From Drosophila persimilis (lineage: Eukaryota > Arthropoda > Insecta > Diptera > Drosophilidae), in assembly GCF_003286085.1 (NCBI RefSeq), contig NW_020825298.1:13764001-13828000 (forward strand): a stretch of 64,000 nucleotides of DNA, in the 5' to 3' direction. The notes below the pieces were generated by a model. The model was given only the letters and a program-made list of their open reading frames with translations, did no database searches and was not told the DNA's origin. Position numbers and translations under genes: made by a program. Positions 48,754 through 60,123 of the stretch are shown here, piece after piece (positions within the stretch are counted from its first letter, which is position 1; every line of letters begins with the position of its first letter).

Positions 48754-51444
48754 TTACCACTGCTGCTGGTAGATGGGAATGTTGTTCTTGACGGCATCGT
48801 TCTGCATGTGATAGCCAGGCGCAGCTGCGGGCTGTGTCGCCATGCCCATGATGGCCGTTTGCTGATGCACCTGACTAAATTGATCGTGTGGCGTGAGCTG
48901 ATGCTGATGCTGCTGCTGCTGTGGCACGTAGCTCTGTTGGGTGACTGCCGGAGAACCATTCGGTGCATACAGATGCGGTTGGGGCTGCTGTGGTGTTGGT
49001 CCGGGCTGATATCCCTGCGGCGGCCCCGGCTGCATGTAAGCATGAGGGGGCGGTTGTGATTGCTGTTGCTGGATCTGTGTAACTGCGGGCGGAGCTTGGG
49101 CAAACTGCTGCTGCTGGTCTTGTATTGTATTGTAGCCTGGCTGATGCTGCTGTAGTGGCGCTGCTTGCTGCTGCTGGTGGGTGGACACGGGTGCTGGCTG
49201 GGCATTATAGAGGGGCTGGGGTGCAGGTGCAGCAGGGTTTAGCTGTGGCAGATGGGGGGGTAGCGCTGGAAAAGAAATTAGTGGGTATACATCGGACGAT
49301 CAGTTGTAACGAGATGCTCTGTCAGCAAGTGCTTCACTTACAGGTCATCTGCGCTGCGTGTCCATTCTGAAAAGTCAGCGGCACCTGACTCTGTTCCAGG
49401 TAACCAGCCGGAGCTGTTGTCGGGGGCGGAACATTTGTTGGGACGTTGGGTACGGGGGCATAAGGGAGCGAGTGCATTCCTGGATAGCTTTGGTGCGGGG
49501 GAAAGCCACCCGCACCGGGATAGCCTGGCGCTCCGTACAGAGCGGCTCCCGGAAAGCCGGCTAGGCCCGGCATGAAGCCTCCAGCTGCTGCAGCAAACTG
49601 TCCCGCGACGGCCCGATCATCCCTCATCAGACCATGATAGAGATTTATGGCATCGACAAGATCACTTGACAACTGCGTCAATTGGGCGTGCTTACGATCC
49701 ACTCGCTCTAGTTCGGCGTCAATCAGAGGACCCATTTGATGAACCTCCTGCTCTAGCCGGAGCATTTCGTCGCTATCCTGCGAGGGATCTTCGGGATTTG
49801 CCTCGTGGAGTAGATGCAAAAGACGATCAATCTTAGCTTCGTCGATCTCCACGGGCTGAGCAGAGGCAGCAGCTGCTGCTGCGGCTGCAGCTGTGGCATC
49901 AGTCTTTTGCTGCAAAGTCGTTGCGGAGTCCACATCCTTCTGGGCAGCTCCTGTCTTGTGCTGCTGATTGATGTCCAGGCGCTCGGGATCCACAGATAAA
50001 TCGGCAGTGACGAAATTCGAGGGGAAGAGTCCCTCTCCTCGTTGATTGAAGCCCTTCCACCAGTTGGGGTCGCTGTCATCCAACACATGGATAATCTCGC
50101 CAGCGAAGAACGTGAGTTCGTTTTCCTCCGCAGCCTCAAAATCATACAGAGCTCGAACTTTTCTTGGCTCGGGAGCTGGGGCTTGGTTTTGGTTTGGGTT
50201 TGCATCGTTGCTTGCGGCGCTGGAGGCCCCTCCGAACGACGGATACAACGATGGATAGGCACTAGAGTTCCCTGCACTCGCAGCACTTCCACTGACAGCC
50301 TTGGGACTACTCTTGCCCTCTTTCAGCGACAGTTCTATGGCCTTGGCAATGTCATCCTCCTCTTGCTGGCTGCTCACGACATTGGGGTCTTTTGGCAAAT
50401 TGGCCGCCTTGTCTGCAGCTGTTTTGCTACTCTTTTCGCCAAGATTCTTAAAGTCGTAGCCTTCTAGACGCAGCTTGGTGTAGAGAGCAGGAATCAAATC
50501 CAGTTCCCGATCGTTCTTGTAATCATTTTCAGCCCAGTTCTTTAGCACTTGGCGCATTTTCTGGAATGCATAAGGAGTAATGACAGAAAATGATAACCAG
50601 TCTTACTGCTTCCGTGATGTATTTTTGTTGGGTGTATTTACCAGCGTCACCTTTGGCTCTGCCCGGGTCAACAGCCGTCGAAACTCGGTTTCGAAGTCAC
50701 GTGAGGCAACCTCCAGATGAAAAGGCTTGCCACAATTGTTGGAGCAGGCGTCCAGCAATGTGATCGCCTGCATTACCACATGGGGATCGTTGTGGCCCAT
50801 GCGCCGCATCACCGCCTTGAGGCAATCCTTAGCCAGACGAGGATTTGTGGACACCTTATCGCACACATCGAGAATTAGAGACCAGTTGTCGTTCGTATTT
50901 GTCTCGCTTGTGGCTTTTTCTATAAGTTAGAAACAAAGAAATGGCACTGACTTATCAGTATTGCGAGCAATTGAACGTGACTCACTCAGCAAAATAAAGG
51001 GACAAGAACAAAGATAAGCGGAGCGGACCGGAATTGATTATAAATAATATACAAAAATCCATAGAACCCGCAGCAAATTGTATTAGGCGCAGGTGGGGGT
51101 GGCACGCCAGAGACAGACAAACACGTCTATGTGGTCTACGTCACTCAAGGTCAGCGACTGCAGTTGAAAACTTCGTAAATAAGTTCAACGAACGACGCAA
51201 AGCTGCGCACAGCATCGCATCCCCTCACATGACTGGGGCATGCTGTCTTTGTTGTCTGCCCGACTTTAACGAGAGGGGCCGGAAAGGGATTGGAAGGTAT
51301 CAACGGTGTAGCCATCTTCACAGATTAGATTAGAAGACAAATGGCGGTGACTGTGGTCAGCTATGGATAGTTCCAATTGAAACCAGGTGAGGCAGACTTA
51401 CCCACATCGGCGTCAAACAGCGACGATTGCCCGAAAATTCCCAT
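48754..51444 (-). CDS. Stam: STAM, ESCRT-0 signal-transducing adaptor
   Basis: Four coding exons in frame on the minus strand: 51444-51402 ([14 protein letters not shown]), 50919-50642, 50560-49342 and 49265-48754, giving 683 residues, close to the fly protein. Order of domains: VHS about 5-140 ([43 protein letters not shown]); a UIM about 174-190 ([17 protein letters not shown]); SH3 about 240-295 ([36 protein letters not shown]); a helical GAT/core region; and a long Pro/Gln/Tyr-rich tail. STAM pairs with Hrs on endosomes to capture ubiquitinated receptors for the ESCRT pathway. The start matches family members (MGIFG...). Its promoter is divergent with ial; a motif 1 site in its orientation is at 51771-51781. 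The glutamine-rich tail is encoded by CAG-rich DNA that also gives spurious antisense ORFs. Confidence 0.97.
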
Positions 51445-52508
51445 TTCTTTGACCAAACGAGCGCTCAGCTGCCTGCCAACTATTTGTGAAATTGTTCCAA
51501 ATGATTTTTCCAATTGTACTTTGTATTGTTGTTCGTTCTGCTCTTGATTTTCTTTGGTCTCGTCTCTCTTCTTTGCAATCGATTTTCAGTGCGTCACAAA
51601 CTGGTATTTGGACTGGGTTCGCCGGCCGAATCTATTTCTTTATTATTTTCAGGGGATACGGATCTACACAAAGTATACTAATTAGTTTAAATGAAAGAAC
51701 AAACGCTCTGCATTCGCTTAATTTACTTATTTTTTGCGTGTTGTTGTGTGTAAAAAAATGACTAATAATGCAGTGTGACCGCGGACTTATGGATCAAATA
51801 TACCGTCTGACACTCAGAAATATACCGTATCATGTTCAAAATATACCGTAAATATACTGACGAAGCTGCATCATATTCCCCGTTTTAGATATTCCGTCAA
51901 ATATTACTAGCCAGATAGAAGCCTCAGCCCTGCACATACAATTTTATCCGATTAATGACTCAATTTTCTAATTGACGGGCCTCAAAATTGCTAACGATAA
52001 GTGTGGCCGTTGATGACTAGACGAAAAAACGACAACCAAATTTTTTATCGATACCTTTTAACAGCACGAATGTGCGACTCCAGCCAAATTCGTGATTTAC
52101 ATGAGTAAAAATTTTGCAATTACTTTTCTAATCTCTCTCTTCCGACATAAAAAATCGAGGCCTAGTGGAATACAAATTTGTTTTATAAATACATCTTTAT
52201 TAAAGATTACTTGTGTTGTGACAAGTGACAGGTAAGGTTATTGTCAACATTTGGCATTTTTCGAAAACGGGCACATTATTTTCAGCATTTAAATAAACAA
52301 CAAAAAGCGCGCAAAAAAGTAGGCTTATGTGGTATATGTAAGGTATATTTCCAAACTGTAGCGTATTTCTGGGTATATCTCTGAGGGTCAGACGGCATAG
52401 TTGATCAATTTGATCCGCGGTCACACTGAGGAAAAGGACGCCGCAAGAAAAAAATTGAAATTCAAATTTAAATTTTAAAATTAAAAACTAAGCAACTGTA
52501 TCAGAGCC
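51445..52508. promoter_or_regulatory. divergent Stam/ial promoter interval with motif 1, motif 6 and DRE
   Basis: Between the two start codons lie CAGTGTGACCG at 51771-51781 (motif 1 facing Stam), CGGTCACACTG at 52418-52428 (motif 1 facing ial) and DRE TATCGATA at 52046-52053. Several AAATATACC copies at 51797-51850 and their complements GGTATATTT/GGTATATC at 52342-52378 are motif 6-like. The two ends are mirror images: CAGTGTGACCGCGG...GATCAAATATACCGTCTGA against its complement at 52380-52428. Motif 1/6 and DRE are typical of TATA-less housekeeping promoters in flies. Confidence 0.8.
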
Positions 52509-53613
52509 ATGACACTCTTACGTTCTAAGCACGCCAACCGCAATCATTTGCCGGCATTAATGAGCAAAGTGCCGGATGAGCACCATGAGCCAATTAAAAA
52601 TATGTGCCTAAAAATGATGTCTCATGATGCCTATGGACAGCCGTGAGTATTGGATTAGTAACGCGAAGCTGTCTTCTAATCTTGGTCATCCGCAGCTACG
52701 AATGGAGCTCTCGCGACTTCGAAATGGGCGCTCACTTGGGGAGAGGAAAATTCGGGCGCGTCTATTTAGCCCGAGAGCGCTACTCGCATTATTTGGTGGC
52801 GATGAAGGTGATGTTCAAGGAGGAACTACGCAAGGGAAATGTTCAGCGTCAGGTGCTCCGTGAGATAGAGATCCAGTCGCGACTCAAGCATCCCAATATT
52901 TTGAGACTTCTGACATGGTTTCACGACGAGAGCCGGATCTACCTGGCTCTGGAGATCGCCTCGGAGGGAGAACTATTCAAGCATCTGCGTACAGCGCCCA
53001 ATAATCGGTTCGATGAGCCGCGCTCTGCGAAATACACCTACCAAGTGGCTAATGCCCTGAACTATTGCCATCTGAACAACGTCATTCACAGAGACTTGAA
53101 GCCCGAGAACATTTTATTGACAGGCACGGACGATCTAAAACTGGCCGACTTTGGCTGGTCAGCACACACACCCAACAACAAGCGCAGGACCCTTTGCGGA
53201 ACACTGGACTACCTTCCCCCGGAAATGGTGGATGGCACTTCGTACGATGATACTGTCGATCAATGGTGCTTGGGGATTCTGTGCTACGAGTTTCTCGTGG
53301 GCTTCCCGCCCTTCGAATCGAACAGCGCGGAGAACACCTACCAAAAGATCAGGCACCTCGAGATTCATTACCCATCGCACTTATCAAAAGGCAGCAAGGA
53401 ACTGATCGCTGGGGTAAGGCGTACACTTCTTTATACTGTGAACGACTTCTTTAATTATAATTCATTTTCTTGTAGCTACTACGAAAGCAGAGTAATGGCC
53501 GGATCTCTTTGGTGGATGTGATGACCCATCCTTGGGTTAAGGAGGGCATGGCCGAGAGGGAAGCACAACTGCGGCTGAGCGAGCGTGGCAAGGAGAACAT
53601 GGCGAAAAATTAG
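52509..53613 (+). CDS. ial: Aurora B kinase (IplI-aurora-like)
   Basis: Three exons, 52509-52642, 52696-53413 and 53476-53613 (TAG), give 329 residues, the same length I recall for the fly protein. All kinase motifs are present: GRGKFG (60-65), the VAMK lysine (82), HRDLKPEN (176-183), DFG (196-198) and the Aurora activation segment RRTLCGTLDYLPPEM with T210 as the autophosphorylated Thr. A short N-terminal tail (MTLLRSKHANRNHLPALMSK) and the C-terminal LVDVMTHPWVKEGM region are also family-like. Aurora B is the enzyme of the chromosomal passenger complex with INCENP, Survivin and Borealin; it phosphorylates histone H3 Ser10 and controls kinetochore attachment and cytokinesis. It is divergent from Stam and followed in tandem by Dnz1. 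The last codons and the beginning of the 3' UTR are duplicated downstream. Confidence 0.97.
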
Positions 53614-53731
53614 AATTCATTTGATACATGGAGTAATTTAAACTAATTCACAACTGCGGCTGAGCGAGCGTGGCAAGGAGAACATGGCGAAAAATTAGAA
53701 TTCATTTGATACATGGAGTAATTTAAACTAC
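53564..53731 (+). repeat. 85-bp direct duplication of the ial 3' end
   Basis: The segment from CACAACTGCGGCTGAGCGAG through the stop codon and into the 3' UTR (53564-53648) is repeated at 53649-53731 with essentially no differences. The second copy lies after the functional stop and is not translated. Near-identity implies a recent tandem duplication. Confidence 0.95.
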
Positions 53732-53899
53732 TTTATTATTATCATTATTAAAAGCAATTTTCATTTCAATGTCGCAAAAATTTTCAGTTGCATTTGAATC
53801 ACACTGGATACAATACTGGACTAGACTGCAATGAGTTTCATTCGGTATTTTTCAGAGAAAAAGTATTTTTCCGTCTTGTTTTGTTTTACTTCCCCTCGA

Positions 53900-53910
53900 C
53901 GGTCACACTA
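53900..53910 (+). promoter_or_regulatory. motif 1 upstream of Dnz1
   Basis: CGGTCACACTA is a full match to Drosophila core-promoter motif 1 (YGGTCACACTR) on the same strand as Dnz1, 321 bp before its ATG. It probably marks the transcription start of Dnz1, leaving a GC-rich 5' UTR. Confidence 0.65.
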
Positions 53911-54230
53911 AATTAAATGACAATTTCAAGCAACAAAAAAAAACAAGAGATGAAAAATTCCTGAATTATACCAACTACAATAGTATAGGAGGACAGTGCA
54001 AACACAACTGGCGATCCCGCTCAAGCAGCCCGGACGCTGCCCACGCCAGTACTGATAAGTACGGGCCGAGACAGCAACCCTAAAGGGAGTTTAGCAACAA
54101 TTGTTATTTTCCGTCTAGCCTTTGGTGGGGGACACGAAATCAGCCGCGTTCGGTTTTTAATTTAATTAAAGAGAAAAACCGATACGATAGCGCGCGGATT
54201 GACGGCGAGGTCGCCGAGTCACACTGTGCT

Positions 54231-55266
54231 ATGGTCTTTATTCGCGATCCCTGTGGCATTGCCTGTCTGGTGATGACCTACGGCGCTGTACTGTATGCTG
54301 ACTATGTGGTCATTCGTTGGATCATCCTCACCACTATGCCCGGAAGGTGAGCTGTGACTGCCAATGGCGGTAATGGACGGGCTTGAAACTATAATGACAT
54401 CTCTTCATTCTCGGCCCTGTAGCATTTGGACCTCGTTCCATGTTGTGCTCTTCAATACGGTCGTCTTCCTACTGGGCATGTCCCATACCAAGGCCGTCTT
54501 CTCCGACCCGGGCATCGTACCCCTGCCAGCCAACCGCTTGGACTTCTCGGATCTGCACACCACAAACAAGAACAATCCAGTAGGCAACGGACACAGCAGC
54601 GAATGGACAGTCTGCACTCGCTGCGAGACCTATCGACCTCCGCGGGCCCACCATTGCCGGATCTGTAAGCGGTGCATCCGCCGAATGGATCACCACTGCC
54701 CCTGGATCAATAATTGCGTGGGCGAACGCAACCAAAAGTACTTCCTACAGTTTCTCATTTACGTGGCCGTTTTATCGCTTTACTCCCTGGGCCTAATTGT
54801 TGCCTCTTGGGTGTCGCCCTGCGAGGAATGCAATCAGAATGTGATTGAGTCACAGTTGAGAATGTAAGTTGCATCTCCGGAAGCCCCACACAGAAAACTC
54901 TCCTTTTTGGTGTGCCCAGTTCTGATCTGCATACAAATTAGTTTTTTACTGAGAGCTGTGCGTTCCAGTACTGTAGTTTTCACCTTCCTTTTCAGGATTC
55001 ATTCCGTCATCTTGATGCTGGTGTCGGCTCTGTTCGGGCTCTTCGTTACCGCCATTATGGTCGATCAACTGCATGCTATACTGTACGATGAGACGGCCGT
55101 CGAGGCGATACAGCAGAAGGGAACCTATCGGCCAAACCGACGCAAATATCAGCTGCTGGCCGATGTGTTTGGACGTGGCCACCCGGCGCTGTGGCTGCTG
55201 CCGTGCACCAGCCTGAACCACGCCTCCCGCTACCACGACACGCCCCTGCTTAGCCACGATGTCTAG
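54231..55266 (+). CDS. Dnz1: DHHC palmitoyltransferase (Dnz1, ZDHHC3/7 type)
   Basis: Three exons, 54231-54346, 54423-54863 and 54996-55266 (TAG), encode 275 residues. Four membrane helices flank a Cys-rich domain: CTRCETYRPPRAHHC and CKRCIRRMDHHCPWINNCVG, with the catalytic DHHC at 128-131, then NQKYFLQFLIYVAVLSLYSL. The DPG motif (SDPGIVP) after helix 2 is present; a TTxE-like motif is not obvious. These Golgi/ER enzymes transfer palmitate to cytosolic cysteines through a Cys-acyl intermediate. Length and gene order next to ial agree with Dnz1 of D. melanogaster, to my recollection. The sequence ends SRYHDTPLLSHDV. Motif 1 at 53900 gives the likely promoter. Confidence 0.93.
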
Positions 55267-56232
55267 GCCGTGCGTGTGTTTGTGTGTGATACGCATATGC
55301 AAACCCCATTATAGCCTTCCGGATAACTTGAAGTCCCTCCTCTTGTTTCTGTATGAATTGTGTGCTTCTGTGCGTGCGCAGCCTCAGAGTGTTTTAGTTT
55401 TTAATTTTCGTGTGATTTTTTTAAGTAGTCCAGCACGTTTAACTTCACCGTACAGAAAGTCAGATCGATTCCAGTTACGGAATATGTATTATTCGCCGAT
55501 TCCAGACTTAACTTAATTTATGCTTTAGTTTATAATCAATTGAAATTATAAATATATGTAGAAGAAGCAGGAGATCTGAGCCAGGGAGAGTAGCATACTC
55601 AAGACGGATGCGGATATTTTATAAACCACTTTTTGCAATTGCTTGTTTGAAAACGCATGCGTAGATATACACCGATGTGGACGAAAACCATTGAGATCTT
55701 CGGCAAACCGAAGTCTGCACAGTCTCTGTACCCTTGCCGATCTGATCATTCTAATCTGAGTCCTAAAATATCTCATTTGTATAAACTACGATGTAGCGAT
55801 CGTCCGCTTTACTGTTTTGTATTCATTGTACGGGAAGAAAGGAGCTTGGAAGCAAGGGTATGGGATGGTATGTGGGTATGGAATTTTTAGCAGAGCATTT
55901 AATATGAAACCGAATAAGAAAAGTAATCCATATACCAAAAACCAAACAAAATAACCATTTATACATACATGTACGTGTGTACGAGGGTAGCTTGGGCGGC
56001 AAAATGTGCAGTAATAGTTCGTATTAAATGTAATCAACTTTAAGGATTAATTAGCGTGAATGTGAGGCAATGACTTTTGTTTTTATTAAAGTTTATTTTC
56101 CTTCCATTTCCTCCGATTTCTTTCATCATCAACGCCTTAAACTCTCAACTTTCTTCATTGTAACACGAAACCGAATTGAGATTTTCCTCGTGAGCATTTT
56201 CCAATAAATCTACCGATACTAATAAGCAATCA
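55267..56232. other. 3' flanks of Dnz1 and the SmydA gene
   Basis: The converging genes leave about 1 kb of AT-rich 3' sequence. TTTATT at 56092-56097 and 56082-56087 gives AATAAA for the minus-strand gene. No other gene seen. Confidence 0.6.
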
Positions 56233-57964
56233 TCAGTCGAGTTCACTGCCCAATCCCTCGACACTCAGTGTGAGCTGCCTCAGTGCCTGTTTGGCCACTT
56301 CGCACAGGACTCCCTCTTGAGAGCACTTGTCCTCGTACTGCAGGATTTCCACGCACTCCTTGAGCAGGTCTATGGCGTCGACGAGACGGGCCCGCAGTTC
56401 ACCGCCATTCAGTTTGCTGGCTATGAACCCACTCTTCGCCAGTAGTACCAGCGGAACATGCAGCTCGTACAGATTCATGGCCCGGGAGCGACTCAGGCCT
56501 GGCTCGAATTTATTGAGAACGCTGAGCACCTGACGACAAAGTTCCGCCTTGCGCTCCAGCAAATCGTCTGACAGCTGAACCATCTCATAGCGCTGCACCC
56601 GGCCGTACATCTCGATGAGCAGCTGCCTCAGTCCAGTGGCAATGAAGTGAAGCGGATGGAGCAGAGATTTGTACTTTCGCAGGAGTCGTTCAGCCTCCTC
56701 CAGCCGATGCGGGCCCATTTCAAGAGCTTGCACCCCACTGACCTCTGACTGGATCGACTTGATTGTGGTCTCCACATCCACGTTGCTGGTGCTGGCGCCG
56801 CAGCTACAGCAGTTCCAACTAGTGTCGACTTCTGTGATATTAGGCGGAAAGGGAAATGAGTGGAAGCCCCTCTCAAAAACGTGGGATCGAACGCTCACCT
56901 GTGGGCTGCTTGGACGCTAGGAAGCCCTCCGCGCACTGGCCACACTTGAGGCTGGAGAAGTGAGTCTGTAGTTCTGTCGGATCCAGGCAGCGCTCGCAGT
57001 TGCAGGTAAAGAATTTTCCCTCTCGCAGGTGCGTCTGTCTCTGGGCAGTGCCGTCCAGGGTGTAGGTGTAACTGTGGTGCAACGGCTGTCCATCGTCCAG
57101 GTCTACCATGGCACGCAAGCGGATCCTATGGGCAAGGCACAGTCAGAAAGAGTGTGGCGGAGTTTTGTTGGGATTGTCATATTCACTTGAAACCCTCGCT
57201 GGGATAGATACTCCTGGCAGTGTTGGGCACACAGCTGTGGGCCAGAATACCCGTGTAGGGATAGAGGCATCTCAGAGGATATCCCCTCGCGGTTCTCGCC
57301 TCGAACGCGTTCACTTCCAGCACTCCGACCACCTGCATGATGAGCTCCTCGCTGAACCGCGAGGCCAGCTTGCAGGGACCGCGCAGATACTGGGCTATGT
57401 TCACGAGGTCTGCATGCCAAACATCCTCGTTGAGGCGACGCTCCGACTCGTGGTGTTCCATAGGCGCCACCTCGACCTCCCAGCGCTTGGGATTCGCCTC
57501 CTTGGCTAGCAACACTCTGCAATTGACGGAGATCATAAGGTTATGCGACAGATCGAGGTCTATTTTTGTTCCCTCGTCGAGTTTCACTTTCACCTGAGCG
57601 GCAAAATACAGTCCAGTTGTGGGCAGTAGCTACTGCCCGAGGGAAGTCTGTAGAATCGAGCCCCAGAAATTTGGAACTCGCGACACTCCAGCTGGACGTG
57701 CGGGCTATCCTCGTTCTCGGAACACTCCTCGCACAGCGGCCAGCCGCATAGGACGCAGAGCTCCTCCACATCGGTTGCGGGTGCGGGTCGACAGCAGCCG
57801 AGGCATACCACCGGTCCATTGCACTTGGGCCCTATGGCAAACGGTAGTTCCTCTATGAGAAGGCTGCGGGCCGGCGTCGACTCTTGGGCCACCAGGTAGC
57901 GCCCACAGACGGCACTCCACTGCACTGATGTGCGATTTACTGGGCGCGATGTCGCCGACGTCAT
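56233..57964 (-). CDS. SmydA-type SET/MYND protein, proximal first-exon form
   Basis: Four exons on the minus strand: 57964-57594, 57516-57187, 57125-56899 and 56831-56233, giving 508 residues. A MYND zinc finger (C54, C57, C70, C73, C78, C81, H89, C94; VCLGC, CVLCGWPLCEEC) is inserted in a split SET domain. The substrate/cofactor motif GILAHSCVPN (213-222) corresponds to the family NHSCxPN, and the post-SET FTCNCERC...CGQC cysteines follow. The C-terminal third is helical. SMYD proteins are lysine methyltransferases in nucleus or cytoplasm; for the arthropod SmydA group, activity is mostly untested. The last intron was placed at ACAG|gtgagc and cacag|AAG because it alone keeps frame. AATAAA is at 56097-56092. 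An alternative first exon lies upstream. Confidence 0.88.
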
Positions 57965-58486
57965 ATTTCTGACTGACTCGTACCTGCAAAGTCAGCCATC
58001 TACGCCATCTGCCATCAAGAAAGCCAAATCTCTTAGCCTGCCCAAGCAGAAACATTAATATTTCACAGGAACAGTGGAGCGAGCAGGCGATGGGAACGTC
58101 AAACCGATTCGAAGAATCTGTCAGTTATTGGTCGGTTCAAGTAGCGAAATAAACATCTAGATGCATATGCAATGTAGTCAGGCATTCTTCTTGAAGTTGC
58201 AAGTTCATGGGCCACATGTCAGATCCCACGTATGGCGCTTTTTACATTGGACTTGGAGCACTGTGCCGGGAACTGTATCGTTGCCTTCTGATCTTCGCCA
58301 ACAGACTGCGCTGCCGTCTCTGACGTCGTCGGCGGCCGTTGCTGCTGGGGTTTCGCTTTTAGCCGGCTCACGTTTAATTTAGACGAAATGCTTTGCGGCT
58401 GCCAAAAATAATATTTTCATACGCCTCCCTGTCTGGCTGCCTTCCACCCTGATCTCAGGCACCCCCTGGACCACCCACAAACTAAC

Positions 58487-58902
58487 CTCAAAGGTGTTAT
58501 GCAATCCAGCTGCGTACAGACGCCATCCTCGCTCACATTGCCGGCGAATGTGACGCGAGCAGCAGAGAATACGACGCATTCGCTCCGATGATGGATGCCG
58601 TCATCATCGCCGCCAGCGCACACTCCACACAGCGGCCAGTCGCAAAGCTCACAGCGGTCCAGGGAGTCCCCATCTTCGCCGAACTGTAGGTACTGGTGGC
58701 ACCCCAGGCATACGATTCCGCTGTCCCTTTTGGGGCCGAAGGCGAAGGGCAGCTCCTCCACAAGTAAATCCCCGCGTTGGACTGGCTCCGCGACGGCCAG
58801 GCAACGGCCAAAGACTGCGTCGTGTTCCAGCCGCGCCTTCAACATATTTTCACTGCACTCGAATTCGAATGAGCATTGTTCCGTCACGATCGATAAATGC
58901 AA
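58487..58902 (-). CDS. alternative or duplicated first exon of the SmydA gene
   Basis: An ORF starting MHLSIVTEQCSFEFECSENM contains a full MYND finger (C65, C68, C84, C87, C92, C95, H105, C109; VCLGC, CELCDWPLCGVC) and the same flanks as the downstream first exon: LLVEELPFAFGPK here, LLIEELPFAIGPK there. It ends QLDCITPLR at a donor CTTTGAG|gttagt in phase 2, identical in phase to the proximal exon (DCILPLR|). No SET-encoding exon lies between 58487 and the proximal exon. It can therefore only make a full protein by splicing to the shared exon at 57516, giving 523 residues. The fly msta gene similarly makes two proteins. A truncated duplicate is the alternative. An internal ATG at residue 20 could be the true start. 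Confidence 0.65.
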
Positions 58903-59507
58903 CTCAATTGCTTGGAAGAAAGATGTCTAAAAATAGAGTACTCTCTGACGAATAAATGATCGCCTTTGCCAGAATTCGCATATTGACGAATTGGGCTGAT
59001 TGATTGATTGATAAATTAAAGCATTGATTAATAATCCATTGAACCATATTGAACCATTTTAACGCCTTTTGAAGGCCCGTTAAGATAGAGCCCAGCTGAT
59101 TTGGAAGCTTGCACCATCCTCAGCGAAAAGCTCTCTTCTACGGCTCATGATAGGGACTCATGGCTATTAGGGCGTCAATATGCGGGTTTTATTGGAACAC
59201 TGGAGAAGGAGGATGCTCGAAACAGGCACCCAACGCAGGTTGAAACAACAAGGGTTTCAAACCCCATCTAATGCAGACCATGGACTCAAAACATTGGAAA
59301 ATTGCTTTGCGGCTCAAGAAAAATTTGACACTGTGCCTTCTGAGCCGCCAATCAATTCAGTTCCTCCCGGCAAAAACTTTTTGATTTTTTAAACACCAAT
59401 ATTGCTAATATGGGGAAAGCAGATCGGGTTGATTCTATCAACTAGGCCAATATATGCAATTACACATATATTTTATATGGAAGTAAAATTTTGAAAAAAA
59501 CCGTTAC

Positions 59508-59908
59508 TATCGATAATATTGAATTTCTCAACTATCGATGTATCTAACAGCCAGTGAATCGGTGTTTCACATCTGTTCGAAAATCCCACCATTCCCCCGG
59601 GATGGGCTCAGCGTGCATTCTCGCATTCATGTGGCAATAATGGCATCTGGGGCGCCTTGTTCTGTATCTGCACTCCACGCCGATGCGGTAGAATCCTATA
59701 ATCCGGGATTTACACGGCAGCGCGGAGAATATTTTGATAAGGACGGTAATCCTTTAAATTTGTTGTAGCTGCCATAGCAACGGTTTCGTAGAACAAAAAG
59801 TTTATATTGGCATTGATTTTTTCCATGGGTAAATTAGTTATTTAATTTAAATTTAAGTTCAAAATATAGAATATCGTTCGCCAGAACAGCCAAATTGTGC
59901 TATCGATA
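59508..59908. promoter_or_regulatory. DRE-rich region (DREF sites)
   Basis: TATCGATA at 59508-59515 and 59901-59908, a near match TATCGATG at 59533-59540, and another TATCGATA at 60412-60419. This density is typical of DREF-controlled housekeeping promoters, so at least one transcript probably starts here. Confidence 0.5.
59640..59768 (+). CDS. possible 42-residue smORF between DRE sites
   Basis: ATG at 59640 opens a frame ending in SYNPGFTRQRGEYFDKDGNP and TAG at 59766. It is the only protein-like reading between the two DRE groups. No family match and no splice sites; it may be a remnant of a longer gene. Confidence 0.25.
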   Translation: MASGAPCSVSALHADAVESYNPGFTRQRGEYFDKDGNPLNLL

Positions 59909-60027
59909 GATGATAGTGTTGGCCAACGGCAAAATTCCGACAAACAGCTGTCCCACAGAACTTTGAATGTATCATCTTTCGTTTCTTTCGCCTCAATTTC
60001 ACCTTATTTTATAAGCAAACCAGTAAA

Positions 60028-60123
60028 ATGGGGTCGTTAAAGATTACTAGTCTAGTAGGGAAATTAAAAGGACAATCTGATAAAATTATGCGTTTGGAGT
60101 TGAAGGTCAAAGGTATCTACTAA
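60028..60123 (+). CDS. possible first coding exon or gene remnant
   Basis: A good start context (CAGTAAAATGGGG) opens MGSLKITSLVGKLKGQSDKI and MRLELKVK, then a donor-like AAAG|gtatct at 60113; unspliced, it stops at 60123. An acceptor at 60194 (cattgtag) would continue the frame for about 30 further codons of poor quality. The upstream DRE at 59901 would suit a real gene. I cannot identify the family. Confidence 0.25.
   Translation: MGSLKITSLVGKLKGQSDKIMRLELKVKGIY

Noticed and set aside
48733..49370. Plus-strand Leu-rich ORFs
   Set aside because: They are antisense to the Gln-rich tail of Stam.
56832..56898. Reading straight through 56898-56832 in the SmydA gene
   Set aside because: The reading breaks frame at the ACAG donor; only the acceptor at 56832 (atcacag) restores frame with the GFLASKQPT exon.
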